5,709 bases of DNA, from assembly GCA_030145265.1 (NCBI GenBank), contig JAQYWA010000146.1, positions 1 to 5,709 of the forward strand, written 5' to 3'. Under the pieces are notes generated by a model, which was not told where the DNA came from, searched no databases, and worked only from the letters and a program-made list of their open reading frames with translations. Position numbers and translations under genes: made by a program. The number at the start of each line of letters is the position of its first letter. Positions within the stretch are counted from its first letter, which is position 1. This DNA is from Desulfuromonas sp. (GTDB taxonomy: Bacteria > Desulfobacterota > Desulfuromonadia > Desulfuromonadales > Trichloromonadaceae). Positions 1 to 5,702 of this stretch are shown here, piece after piece.

Positions 1-921
1 TCCCTCAAGGCGGTTCGCCCTTTTCTGTATAATCTGTTCTCCGATCGTGACCTGATTCAGCTCCCTATGGGGAGCGTGCTGCAGAAACCCTTTGCCCGGC
101 TGATTTCCTTTTTCCGTTCGCGCAAGGTGGTGGAGCATTACCGGGACATCGGCGGCAGCTCGCCGTTGCTGCACTGGACCAGCCGCCAGGCCGAAGGGAT
201 CGCCCGTTGCCTCGGTCCCGAATACCGTCCCTACGTGATGATGCGCTACTGGCCGCCCCGCGCCGAGCAGGTGCTGCGGCAGATGGCCGCCGACGGGGTC
301 AGGCAGGCGGTGGTGCTCTCCATGTATCCCCATTACACCGGGGCCACCACCGGCAGCAGTCTCAAGGATTTTCGCCAGACCGCGGAGCGGGTCTGCCCCG
401 ACCTGCAGTATTCGGTCATCGAGCAGTGGTACGACTGGCCCGGCTATCTCGACGCCTTGGCCGGCCGGATCGAGGCGGGGCTTGAATACTTCCATGAACT
501 ATTGCGTGATGAGGTGCAGATCCTCTTTTCGGCCCATGCTCTGCCGCAGAAGTTCATTGATGGTGGTGACCCCTATCTTGAGCATGTCATGGCCACGGTC
601 AAGGGGGTGATGGAACGCTTTCCCGGGCGTCCCTGGCATATCGGTTTCCAGAGTCGGAGCGGTCCGGTACGGTGGATGGAGCCGGGCACCGAGGAGGTCA
701 TCGACCAGCTGGCCGATGACGGCTGCGAAAATCTGCTGATCGTTCCCGTTTCCTTCGTCTGTGACCACATCGAGACCCTCTACGAGGTCGATGTTGAATA
801 TGTGCAGCACGCCATCGGCAAGGGCATCCGGACTGTTTTCCGCAGCCCTTCGCTCAATGACCAGACTGATTTTCTCGAAGGGATGGCAGGCCTGGTTCGT
901 GACCATCTGGAAAAACGATGA
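1..921 (+). CDS. hemH: Ferrochelatase HemH, 5' end cut off by the window
   Basis: Ferrochelatase inserts Fe2+ into protoporphyrin IX, the last step of protoheme synthesis. The frame is open from base 1: the 22 codons before the ATG at 67 read SLKAVRPFLYNLFSDRD..., which is normal HemH N-terminal sequence. The ATG at 67 is therefore an internal Met, and roughly 12-15 residues, including the usual NMGGP start, lie outside the window. The 306 visible residues fit a family length near 320. Family landmarks are the SAHALP motif with the catalytic His (codon 535-537), FQSRSGPVRWMEPGTEE, and the PVSFVCDHIETLYE block with its conserved Glu (codon 772-774). No transmembrane segment is evident, so it is probably cytoplasmic or membrane-associated. 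Its TGA overlaps the start of the next gene. The assignment is firm; only the true start is unseen. Confidence 0.95.
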   Translation, partial: SLKAVRPFLYNLFSDRDLIQLPMGSVLQKPFARLISFFRSRKVVEHYRDIGGSSPLLHWTSRQAEGIARCLGPEYRPYVMMRYWPPRAEQVLRQMAADGVRQAVVLSMYPHYTGATTGSSLKDFRQTAERVCPDLQYSVIEQWYDWPGYLDALAGRIEAGLEYFHELLRDEVQILFSAHALPQKFIDGGDPYLEHVMATVKGVMERFPGRPWHIGFQSRSGPVRWMEPGTEEVIDQLADDGCENLLIVPVSFVCDHIETLYEVDVEYVQHAIGKGIRTVFRSPSLNDQTDFLEGMAGLVRDHLEKR

Positions 922-1103
922 AAAAAGTCTGCACGGTCTGTCACAAGGAATATGATCCCGAGCAGCGGCCGGCAACCCCGGCCGAGGAGGCCGGGGCGTT
1001 CATGTCCAGCGAACTCTGGGACGATGCCGGCGAGCTGTGCCCGGCCTGCCTGGCCAACCGGGGAACGCTGGGGATGATGTACTGCCAGGAACTGTTTCGC
1101 TGA
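918..1103 (+). CDS. Small four-cysteine (putative zinc-binding) protein, translationally coupled to hemH
   Basis: This 61-residue protein begins in the ATGA overlap with the hemH stop. No convincing Shine-Dalgarno precedes the ATG, so translation is probably coupled to hemH. It has a CxxC pair at residues 5-8 (CTVC), a second at 41-44 (CPAC) and a lone Cys56. The CxxC-N32-CxxC spacing looks like a rubredoxin-like or zinc-ribbon knuckle pair that could bind Zn2+ or iron. There is no signal peptide or membrane segment. I do not recognise a named family. The operon position after hemH and before a terminator suggests a link to heme or metal handling, but that is only context. Metal binding is inferred from the cysteine pattern. 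The gene is probably real, given the tight overlap, the cysteine pairs and the terminator 8 bp after its stop. Confidence 0.75.
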   Translation: MKKVCTVCHKEYDPEQRPATPAEEAGAFMSSELWDDAGELCPACLANRGTLGMMYCQELFR

Positions 1104-1110
1104 AAAAATG

Positions 1111-1140
1111 AAAAAGGCCTCCGCGCAGGAGGCCTTTTTT
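1111..1140. terminator. Rho-independent terminator, usable in both directions
   Basis: A perfect 12-bp stem (AAAAAGGCCTCC, 1111-1122, with its complement at 1128-1139) encloses the 5-nt loop GCGCA and ends in T6. It lies 8 bp after the stop of the small CxxC gene and should end the hemH transcript. On the minus strand the same stem is followed by a T-rich tail (five T, then CATTTTTT), so it can also terminate dnaJ-side transcription arriving from the right. Confidence 0.93.
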
Positions 1141-1158
1141 GTTGGATGGGGAATGGTC

Positions 1159-1231
1159 GTAGGGGCTAACCTTGTGTTTGCCCGGACCATGTGTCTGCCC
1201 ATATCCTGGGCGCGGCAAGCCGCGCCCCTAC
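1159..1231. repeat. Palindromic dispersed-type repeat, about 73 bp, overlapping the dnaJ stop
   Basis: The outer 8-bp inverted repeat is GTAGGGGC (1159-1166) and GCCCCTAC (1224-1231). Inside are two hairpins. The first pairs GGGCTAAC with GTTTGCCC (1163-1183, one mismatch, loop CTTGT). The second is a perfect 9-bp stem, GGGCGCGGC with GCCGCGCCC (1208-1227, 2-nt loop). I recall GTAGGGGC...GCCCCTAC elements as scattered intergenic repeats in several bacterial genomes, but only one copy is visible here. The edge of the repeat supplies the TAG stop codon of the minus-strand dnaJ-type gene (1228-1230). It has no T-tract, so it is not itself a standard terminator. Confidence 0.7.
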
Positions 1232-2118
1232 AGGCCGGTTTTCTCCAGCTCTTCGAGGAGTTCTTTCTGTCGTTCGGTCAACTCTTTGGGGACCGTCACT
1301 TCAATGGTAGCATAGAGATCGCCCTTGCTGCCGTTGCGGCGGGGCACTCCGAAGCCCGCCAGGCGGATTTTGCCTCCAGCGTTGATGCCTGGGGGAACCT
1401 TGACCCGCTTGTTGCCGTCGAGAGTCGGCACCTCCACCGAGGTGCCGAGGCAGGCTCCGGTAAAGGGGATATTCAGCTGGACATGCAGGTTGTCGCCGTC
1501 CCGACTGAAGGCCGGGTCGGATTCCACCTCAATTTCCAGAAACAGGTCACCGGCCGGGCCGCCTGTCGGGCTACTTCCCCCCTTACCGGCGATGCGCAGG
1601 CGTTGGCCTGCTTCAACCCCGGCGGGAATCCGTACCTGCAACTGCTCGACCTGGCCGTCGCGGCGGAAGTCGATGCGGCGTTCGCCGCCCAGGATGGCCT
1701 GGCGGAAGGGGATCGCCAGCTTCATGACGAAATCCTGCCCCTTGAGCACCCGGGACCGGGGGGCACTGCTGCGGTGGCTGCGGCGGCCGCCGCCACCGAA
1801 CAGGTGGCCGAAAATGTCATCGTTGCCGAGGCCGAATTCGCGAAAGATGTCGCCCACGTCGAAGTTGCGGTAGATGTCCTCCTGGCTGAATCGCTGGTGA
1901 AAGCCCGCTTCGCCGAACTGGTCGTATTGGCGCTTTTTTTCCGGGTCCGACAGCACCGCATAGGCTTCGGTGATTTCTTTGAACTTGTCTTCGGCTTTCT
2001 TGTCGCCCGGGTTCTTGTCGGGGTGATACTTGAGGGCCATCTTGCGGTAGGCTTTTTTTATCTCGTCAGCCGTAGCGCCTTTTTTGACGCTGAGGACGGC
2101 ATAGTAATCTTTGGCCAT
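1228..2118 (-). CDS. DnaJ/CbpA-type Hsp40 co-chaperone lacking the zinc finger
   Basis: This is a 296-aa cytoplasmic J-domain co-chaperone that would stimulate a DnaK ATPase and deliver unfolded clients. The J domain is residues 1-65 with the HPD triad at 32-34 (KYHPDKN). A Gly/Phe-rich linker follows at about 64-112, then two beta-rich substrate-binding C-terminal domains at about 118-210 and 211-290. The CxxCxGxG zinc repeats of true DnaJ are absent. This makes it a class II, CbpA-like protein, and its length is close to CbpA's roughly 306 aa. The frame stays open to an upstream ATG at 2196, but that would place the promoter inside the gene. The ATG at 2116-2118 begins MAKDYYAVL, has AGGAGA just upstream, and is chosen. 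The stop TAG lies within the palindromic repeat at 1159-1231. Assignment to DnaK cooperation comes from family knowledge. Confidence 0.94.
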   Translation of the reverse strand: MAKDYYAVLSVKKGATADEIKKAYRKMALKYHPDKNPGDKKAEDKFKEITEAYAVLSDPEKKRQYDQFGEAGFHQRFSQEDIYRNFDVGDIFREFGLGNDDIFGHLFGGGGRRSHRSSAPRSRVLKGQDFVMKLAIPFRQAILGGERRIDFRRDGQVEQLQVRIPAGVEAGQRLRIAGKGGSSPTGGPAGDLFLEIEVESDPAFSRDGDNLHVQLNIPFTGACLGTSVEVPTLDGNKRVKVPPGINAGGKIRLAGFGVPRRNGSKGDLYATIEVTVPKELTERQKELLEELEKTGL

Positions 2119-2122
2119 GGGA

Positions 2123-2128
2123 TCTCCT
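2123..2128 (-). promoter_or_regulatory. Shine-Dalgarno of the dnaJ-type gene, fixing its start
   Basis: Minus-strand AGGAGA ends 4 nt before the ATG at 2118 (spacer TCCC). It supports MAKDYYAVL as the N-terminus over the in-frame ATG 26 codons upstream. Confidence 0.8.
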
Positions 2129-2154
2129 GGGGTCGGGTAGACAAATGCCCTGAC

Positions 2155-2183
2155 AATATAGTGAGGAGATGTCGCCCCGTCAA
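2155..2183 (-). promoter_or_regulatory. Sigma70-type promoter of the dnaJ-type gene
   Basis: On the minus strand, TTGACG (2183-2178) is separated by exactly 17 bp from TATATT (2160-2155). Both hexamers match consensus at 5 of 6 positions. The predicted transcript starts near 2148 and gives a leader of about 30 nt before the ATG at 2118. No CIRCE-type operator or heat-shock hexamers are visible, so vegetative expression is the simplest reading. The -10 lies in the shared divergent interval. I found no equally good plus-strand promoter for the glutaredoxin gene. Confidence 0.8.
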
Positions 2184-2238
2184 GGGGGAGCTTCATTCAG
2201 CCAGCGGCGACGGTCGCAGCAAACAACAGGGAGGGGTT

Positions 2239-2730
2239 ATGTTCAACCGGCTCATGCTGTTTTTTCTAGTTGTCGGCATTTTACTTGGTGCCGCCGGAAC
2301 GACCGTGGCAGCCATCTACAAGTGGGTGGATGAAAACGGGGTGGTCCGCTACCAGGATACGCCGCCTCCCGCCGGGGTTCGTGCCAAAGTGGTGACGCCA
2401 ACTTCGGCCTACCGGCCCGATCCCGAAAATCCGGTGCGGGTGCAAAGGTCTACATCGTCCGCTTCTGCCTCGACAGCGGCCGGGAGCACAGTCCCCAAGG
2501 TCGAAATATATGTGACTAGCTGGTGCGGCTACTGCAAAAAAGCAAAAAAATTCTTCGCGGCCCGCGGCATTCCGTTTACCGCCTACGATATCGAAAAAGA
2601 CCGGGCGGCTGCGCAGCGCAAGGCCAAGCTCAGTCCCGGGGGCGGGGTTCCCGTGACGGTGATCAACGGCCAGGTCTTTCGTGGTTTTTCCGCGCCGGCT
2701 TATAGCTCGGCGCTGAAAAGTAGTCGCTGA
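2239..2730 (+). CDS. Exported DUF4124-glutaredoxin fusion protein
   Basis: This 163-aa protein has a signal peptide or N-terminal anchor at residues 1-25 (a hydrophobic run then VAA, likely cleaved after Ala25). A DUF4124 segment follows at about 26-45 (IYKWVDENGVVRYQDTPP), then a Ser/Thr/Ala/Pro-rich linker at about 50-85. A glutaredoxin-like domain occupies about 86-160, with the redox pair CGYC at 96-99 and the expected cis-Pro at 138 (GGVPVT). It probably acts as a thiol-disulfide or glutathione-type oxidoreductase outside the cytoplasm; the partner is unknown. The ATG at 2239 is preceded by AGGGAGGGG. The same frame stays open far upstream across the antisense of dnaJ, which is not coding. 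Its stop is 5 bp from the convergent MFS gene, with no terminator between. Domain calls are firm; the substrate is unknown. Confidence 0.9.
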   Translation: MFNRLMLFFLVVGILLGAAGTTVAAIYKWVDENGVVRYQDTPPPAGVRAKVVTPTSAYRPDPENPVRVQRSTSSASASTAAGSTVPKVEIYVTSWCGYCKKAKKFFAARGIPFTAYDIEKDRAAAQRKAKLSPGGGVPVTVINGQVFRGFSAPAYSSALKSSR

Positions 2731-2735
2731 GGCGG

Positions 2736-3902
2736 TCAGTTTGGGTTGCTGCGGACGGGCCTGGTGGCGGGGCTGAACCGCAGCACCAGCAGCCCGAGCA
2801 GAAGGGCGCCGCCGGATGCGGCAAACAGCAGGTCGAGTCCGCCCCATTCGCCGATATAGCCGAGCACGATGGCACCGACAAAGGCGCCGCTATCGATGCC
2901 GCCGGTAAAGATGCCGGTGATCTTGCCCCGGGTTTCCGGCGGTTCGTTGCGGATGGCCAGGGTGTTGAGGGCGGGAAACAGCAGCCCGTGACCGGTCCCG
3001 GCCAGAAAACCGGCGGCAAAAAACGATGCTTCGCCGTGGACCAGGATCAGCGCCAGCAGTCCCAGGGCGGTGATGACCAGGGCGTAGGGGAGAACGCGGG
3101 CTTCACCGACCCGGTCGGCCAAGCGGCCGCCGGCAAAGCGAACCAGCACGGCCGCTGCCGAGTAGGCCAGGTAATAGAGGGAGATGAACGGGAGCTGTCG
3201 GGCCTTGGCCATGGGGGCGACGAAGTTGCCCGAAGCCGCCAAGCCGAAGCCGAATAGCAGGGCGAGCAGGGCCACCACCAGCTGCTTGCGCCGGGCCAGT
3301 ATCTGGAAAAAGCTGGGGCCGGCTTCTTTTCGGTGGGGCGAGTAGGCTTCCGGCAGCAGCAGGGTGATCAGCATGGCGCAGCCGGACAGCAGGCTGGCTA
3401 CCAGGTAAAATTCCGGGAAACCATAGCGCTGAAGCACCGCTTCGGCGATCAGCGGGCCGAGGGCCAGACCGATCAGCCCCGAGGTGCCGAAGATCCCGAT
3501 CCCTTCGTTGAGTCGCCCGGGGGGGACCACGTCGGCGACAAAAGTGAAGATGGCGGTAAAACAGATGGCCAGGCCGATGCCGTGTACGATCCGCACGACC
3601 ATCAGCGGAAGGTAGAAGCTGTCAAGTCCGCCGTCGAAGGCCAGGTAGCACAGCGGCATCAGGGCCATCACCAGGCAGCCGACCAGGTAGCTTTTTTTTC
3701 GTCCCAGCCGGTCGATCATTGTCGATACCCAGGGGCGGCACAGGGCCGAGGCCAGGGCAAAGCTCCCCATGATGATGCCGATGTCTCCTTCGCTGCCGCC
3801 ATGTTCGGTGATGAACAGGGGGAACAGGAAAAAGGCGCCGAAGCTCGAAACGGTGCAGAGGTTGGCCAGGAACATGGCCACGAATGAAGAAGTGTAAAGC
3901 AT
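2736..3902 (-). CDS. Major facilitator superfamily (MFS) transporter
   Basis: This 388-aa inner-membrane protein has about 12 hydrophobic segments in two halves, normal for MFS. Motif A-type loops after TM2 (DRLGRKK at 64-70) and after TM8 (GGRLADRVG at 258-266) mark the family. An Arg in the TM4 segment (VVRIVHGIG) fits the usual proton-coupled pattern. The substrate cannot be read from the sequence; drug or metabolite efflux (AraJ/YfcJ-like) is a guess. The ATG at 3902 is chosen because a strong promoter lies inside the longer TTG-initiated frame (to 3971), so upstream codons would not be transcribed. AGGAT at 3911-3915 is a modest ribosome site. A perfect AAAGGAGGT near 3938-3946 lies about 36 nt too far upstream to serve this ATG. 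The gene converges on the glutaredoxin gene. Confidence 0.92.
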   Translation of the reverse strand: MLYTSSFVAMFLANLCTVSSFGAFFLFPLFITEHGGSEGDIGIIMGSFALASALCRPWVSTMIDRLGRKKSYLVGCLVMALMPLCYLAFDGGLDSFYLPLMVVRIVHGIGLAICFTAIFTFVADVVPPGRLNEGIGIFGTSGLIGLALGPLIAEAVLQRYGFPEFYLVASLLSGCAMLITLLLPEAYSPHRKEAGPSFFQILARRKQLVVALLALLFGFGLAASGNFVAPMAKARQLPFISLYYLAYSAAAVLVRFAGGRLADRVGEARVLPYALVITALGLLALILVHGEASFFAAGFLAGTGHGLLFPALNTLAIRNEPPETRGKITGIFTGGIDSGAFVGAIVLGYIGEWGGLDLLFAASGGALLLGLLVLRFSPATRPVRSNPN

Positions 3903-3942
3903 GCGGTCGTATCCTGTGGGAAATCCGGGTTGGGCGACCTCC

Positions 3943-3971
3943 TTTATAGGCCCTGGCGGCGCAGGCGTCAA
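3943..3971 (-). promoter_or_regulatory. Sigma70-type promoter of the MFS gene
   Basis: Minus-strand TTGACG (3971-3966), a 17-bp spacer and TATAAA (3948-3943). Each hexamer is one base off consensus. The predicted start of transcription is near 3936, giving a leader of about 34 nt to the ATG at 3902. The -35 box is only 12 bp from the edge of the MITE-like element, so the core promoter is intact but anything further upstream has been displaced. Confidence 0.8.
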
Positions 3972-3985
3972 TAGTTTCGGTAGCT

Positions 3986-4147
3986 AGTGTCCCGTGCGGT
4001 TAGTTCGCCGCACAAATTTTGAGTAATTTTGGTTCCTGGCAAGGCGCGGTGACGCAGGCCTAGCCGCGTTTAAGCCAAGGAGCCGGAACGAAGCTAGGGA
4101 CCAAAATTACCGAAATTTGAAGGAATGAATTAGCCGCACGGGACACT
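3986..4147. mobile_element. MITE-like element, 162 bp, non-coding, with 14-bp terminal inverted repeats
   Basis: The ends are perfect 14-bp inverted repeats: AGTGTCCCGTGCGG (3986-3999) and CCGCACGGGACACT (4134-4147). Symmetry continues inwards: AAATTT...TAATTTTGGTTCC on the left (4014-4036) mirrors GGACCAAAATTA...AAATTT on the right (4099-4118). The GC-rich centre is also partly self-complementary, so one strand could fold into a single long hairpin. No ORF fills it. The left flank is CTAG (3984-3987, overlapping the repeat). If the IS to the right is removed, the right end also reads CTAG. A 4-bp CTAG or 2-bp TA duplication would suit mobilisation by a DDE transposase such as an IS5-like one, but no parent element is visible. 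The family assignment is open. Confidence 0.75.
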
Positions 4148-4150
4148 GAT

Positions 4151-4163
4151 ATGGCTGACAGTT
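4151..4163 (+). repeat. Left subterminal inverted repeat of the IS
   Basis: ATGGCTGACAGTT, 3 bp inside the inferred left edge, is the exact reverse complement of 5686-5698. On the minus strand it is the transposase-distal end. Confidence 0.85.
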
Positions 4164-4168
4164 GTCAA
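4163..4168 (-). promoter_or_regulatory. Outward-facing -35 hexamer at the IS left end
   Basis: Minus-strand TTGACA, a perfect consensus -35, points out of the element. In the integrated state no -10 lies at the right distance: the MITE DNA 16-18 bp beyond it is GC-rich. After circularisation it would face the CATAAT of the other end. Confidence 0.6.
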
Positions 4169-4220
4169 GAGGGAAAACGTACCCTGCCCAACTGTTTTTC
4201 AGCGGTTTTTTGCGGTTATG

Positions 4221-4416
4221 TTCCAGGGCACTTTCAGAGGCGGAACCTGTGTTGCGACGGCTAATCAGACTGATATTCGCGGGTTGGGTACCGCCAGACT
4301 TGTCTTCGTCGCGGAGCTGCCTCTCTCTAGTCACGTGAGTTCGGCCAAAGGTCTTATCCAATAGTGTCCTCGAGGGTTCTCCTGACCGCGGTTGCGCCCC
4401 TGTAACTGCCCTGGAA
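4221..4416 (-). ncRNA. Candidate bridge RNA (seekRNA) of the IS110/IS1111 element
   Basis: IS110-family recombinases use a structured RNA from the element's non-coding end to pair with both target and donor DNA; in IS1111-type elements it lies downstream of the transposase gene, as here. The region is closed by a perfect 10-bp inverted repeat (4407-4416 with 4221-4230). In transcript order a first unit is closed by GGAG/CTCC (4379-4382 with 4313-4316) and CCTC/GAGG (4372-4375 with 4320-4323), with an apical stem near 4358-4361 and 4340-4344. A second unit is closed by GCGACG/CGTCGC (4307-4312 with 4254-4259), with apical GCGG/CCGC (4291-4294 with 4279-4282). Internal loops of the first unit carry GGACACTA and ACTAG, which match the insertion site. 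The second carries ATATCAGT, which matches the IS end. Exact RNA ends and promoter are not known. Confidence 0.55.
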
Positions 4417-4480
4417 TGATGGTCTTGCTTCGATATGCTCTCCAGCCGGTTTTTGAGTTGGTTGTGTTGTTTGTAGTTCG

Positions 4481-5596
4481 TTATGCCATGGCCGGGAGTT
4501 CAACCTCATGGGCTATGGCCCACATAAAGGCACAAAGCTCTCGGGCGATGGCCGTCACGATCACCTGTTTAGATTTGCCCTTCGCCAGCATACGTTTGTA
4601 GCGGGCACACAACCGGATCTGGGCTTTCCAGGAGATATCGCAAATCTCTTGCGATAGACCTTCTTGTCGTCTGCGCAACTCCCGACTAACCCGAGCAGGG
4701 AGGCGGTAGGCCCAGGAGGCTTCAACCAGGACCCGGCGCACATGACCATTGCCTGTTTTGGTGATGGAGCCCCGTTTCGTCGTCTCGCCACTGGAGTGTT
4801 CCGAAGGAACCAGTCCGAGATAGGACATCAGTTCAACAGGGCTCTCAAAGCGCTTCAGATCTCCTATCTCAGCAACGGTTGTAGCTGCGACGATCAAAGA
4901 GACGCCTCGCAGGGATTGGAAGGCTTTAGCTGCCGGAAACATTCGCCATTGGGGCAACAGTTGTTGAATCTGCTCCGTAAGACGCTCCACACGGCGAGTG
5001 CACTCAGTAAGCGTATCGACATATTCCTGAAGAGCGATTTGCTGAGCCGGATGAGGCATTTTGATGCCAGCGATCCAGCGCATATGCGCCTGGCTCCAAG
5101 GGGTTCGTCCGGTGAAGCGATGTCCGTGTCGAAGCAGAAAAGCCAGAATGCGCTGCTTGGCTTTTTTCTCCGCCCCCTTGGCATCCTCCCTTGCTCGAGT
5201 CAGGTCCCGCAAGGCCTCATCTTCGGCAAGAGGAACGAACACGGCGGTCAGTTCACCGGCCCGATGCAGGCGGGCAAGCATTTGGGCATCCCTGCGGTCA
5301 TTTTTGATGCGGTCGCCGTTTTTCTTGGGGATCTTTGAGGGCGCCACCACCATACAATCGAACCCCTGAGCTGTAAGGTGTCGGTAAATTTCATAGCCAC
5401 AAGGTCCCGCTTCGTAGACGAAATGCAATTCGCAGCCTTTCGAGACCAGTTTTCTAACAACCTTGTCGAGAGCAACCAAGCTCCCGTCAATTTTCCCATA
5501 GTGTCGGATTTCGCCGGTACGGCCCTCCTCGGCGATAGCAATCTCAATGGAGTTTTTATGAACGTCCAAACCAATAAACATGCTAGACTTTTTCAT
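4481..5596 (-). CDS. IS110-family (IS1111-type) DEDD transposase/recombinase
   Basis: This 371-aa recombinase cuts and joins DNA guided by the element's own RNA. The N-terminal RuvC-like domain (DEDD_Tnp_IS110) keeps its acidic set: D11 in GLDVHKNS, E62 in VYEAGPCGY, and D100/D103 in KNDRRDAQ. A coiled, basic middle section spans about 125-215. The C-terminal Transposase_20 domain runs from about 225 to 310 (SLRGVSLIVAATTVAEIGD, YLGLVPSEHSSGE). Ser268 or Ser269 in the SSG motif is the likely nucleophile by analogy with IS621. The frame is unbroken and the length is normal for the family, so it may be active. The ATG at 5596 follows AAGGAGG with a 6-nt spacer. No good promoter lies directly upstream in the integrated form, suggesting low expression until a circle junction forms. 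Confidence 0.96.
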   Translation of the reverse strand: MKKSSMFIGLDVHKNSIEIAIAEEGRTGEIRHYGKIDGSLVALDKVVRKLVSKGCELHFVYEAGPCGYEIYRHLTAQGFDCMVVAPSKIPKKNGDRIKNDRRDAQMLARLHRAGELTAVFVPLAEDEALRDLTRAREDAKGAEKKAKQRILAFLLRHGHRFTGRTPWSQAHMRWIAGIKMPHPAQQIALQEYVDTLTECTRRVERLTEQIQQLLPQWRMFPAAKAFQSLRGVSLIVAATTVAEIGDLKRFESPVELMSYLGLVPSEHSSGETTKRGSITKTGNGHVRRVLVEASWAYRLPARVSRELRRRQEGLSQEICDISWKAQIRLCARYKRMLAKGKSKQVIVTAIARELCAFMWAIAHEVELPAMA

Positions 5597-5602
5597 GACC
5601 TG

Positions 5603-5609
5603 CCTCCTT
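5603..5609 (-). promoter_or_regulatory. Shine-Dalgarno of the transposase
   Basis: Minus-strand AAGGAGG lies 6 nt before the ATG at 5596, an ideal site that fixes the MKKSSMFIGL start. Confidence 0.85.
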
Positions 5610-5623
5610 GATTTTGGCTCTGT

Positions 5624-5646
5624 GTTGGGATTCGAGAGATTCCAAC
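5624..5646. other. Small hairpin in the transposase leader
   Basis: GTTGGGA (5624-5630) can pair with TTCCAAC (5640-5646) around a 9-nt loop, with one G-T wobble on the plus strand (an A-C mismatch on the minus). It sits about 15 bp upstream of the transposase Shine-Dalgarno and might modulate its translation. The stem is weak and could be chance. Confidence 0.3.
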
Positions 5647-5685
5647 ATAACCCACGTTTGCAAGGGGCAGGTCTTTTTTGTCTCT

Positions 5686-5698
5686 AACTGTCAGCCAT
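5686..5698 (-). repeat. Right subterminal inverted repeat of the IS
   Basis: AACTGTCAGCCAT is the reverse complement of 4151-4163. It lies 5 bp inside the inferred right edge, against 3 bp at the left, so the repeats are asymmetrically subterminal. Confidence 0.85.
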
Positions 5699-5702
5699 TA
5701 TG
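5697..5702 (-). promoter_or_regulatory. Inward-facing -10 hexamer at the IS right end
   Basis: Minus-strand CATAAT (5 of 6 to TATAAT) sits at the extreme transposase-proximal end. In the integrated state its -35 would have to come from flanking DNA beyond the window. In a circle it would be served by the TTGACA at 4163-4168. Confidence 0.55.

Noticed and set aside
2130..2162. A plus-strand promoter for the glutaredoxin gene, using TATAGT at 2157-2162
   Set aside because: The -10-like TATAGT overlaps the minus-strand -10, but 15-19 bp upstream there is no -35-like hexamer (CGGGTA at 17 bp; TAGACA is only 13 bp away).
1108..2730. A 540-codon plus-strand open frame starting before the dnaJ-type gene and ending with the glutaredoxin gene
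   Set aside because: Its first 377 codons are antisense to a clear J-domain protein and encode low-complexity Ala/Val-rich sequence. It would also begin inside the terminator hairpin. Only the last 163 codons, from the ATG at 2239 with its own ribosome site and signal peptide, are real.
2726..2740. A terminator between the convergent glutaredoxin and MFS genes
   Set aside because: Only 5 bp separate the stop codons. I see no hairpin with a T-tract in or near them, so transcripts probably overlap or end inside the opposing gene.
3333..3887. A 184-codon plus-strand open frame inside the MFS gene
   Set aside because: It is a Gln/Gly/His-rich shadow of a membrane-protein gene on the opposite strand, with no ribosome site and no recognisable domain.
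3972..4150. A CRISPR array or tRNA-like structure in the palindromic region upstream of the MFS gene
   Set aside because: There are only two inverted copies of the repeat, no regular direct repeats or spacers, and no tRNA arms. The terminal-repeat geometry fits a MITE.
4107..4361. An 84-codon minus-strand open frame across the IS tail and the MITE
   Set aside because: It spans the boundary of two unrelated mobile elements, resembles no protein I know, and overlaps the candidate structured RNA. An open frame of this size is expected by chance.
4664..5338. A 224-codon plus-strand open frame antisense to the transposase
   Set aside because: The minus-strand IS110 transposase, with all its catalytic motifs, explains the interval. 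The antisense product has no family features.
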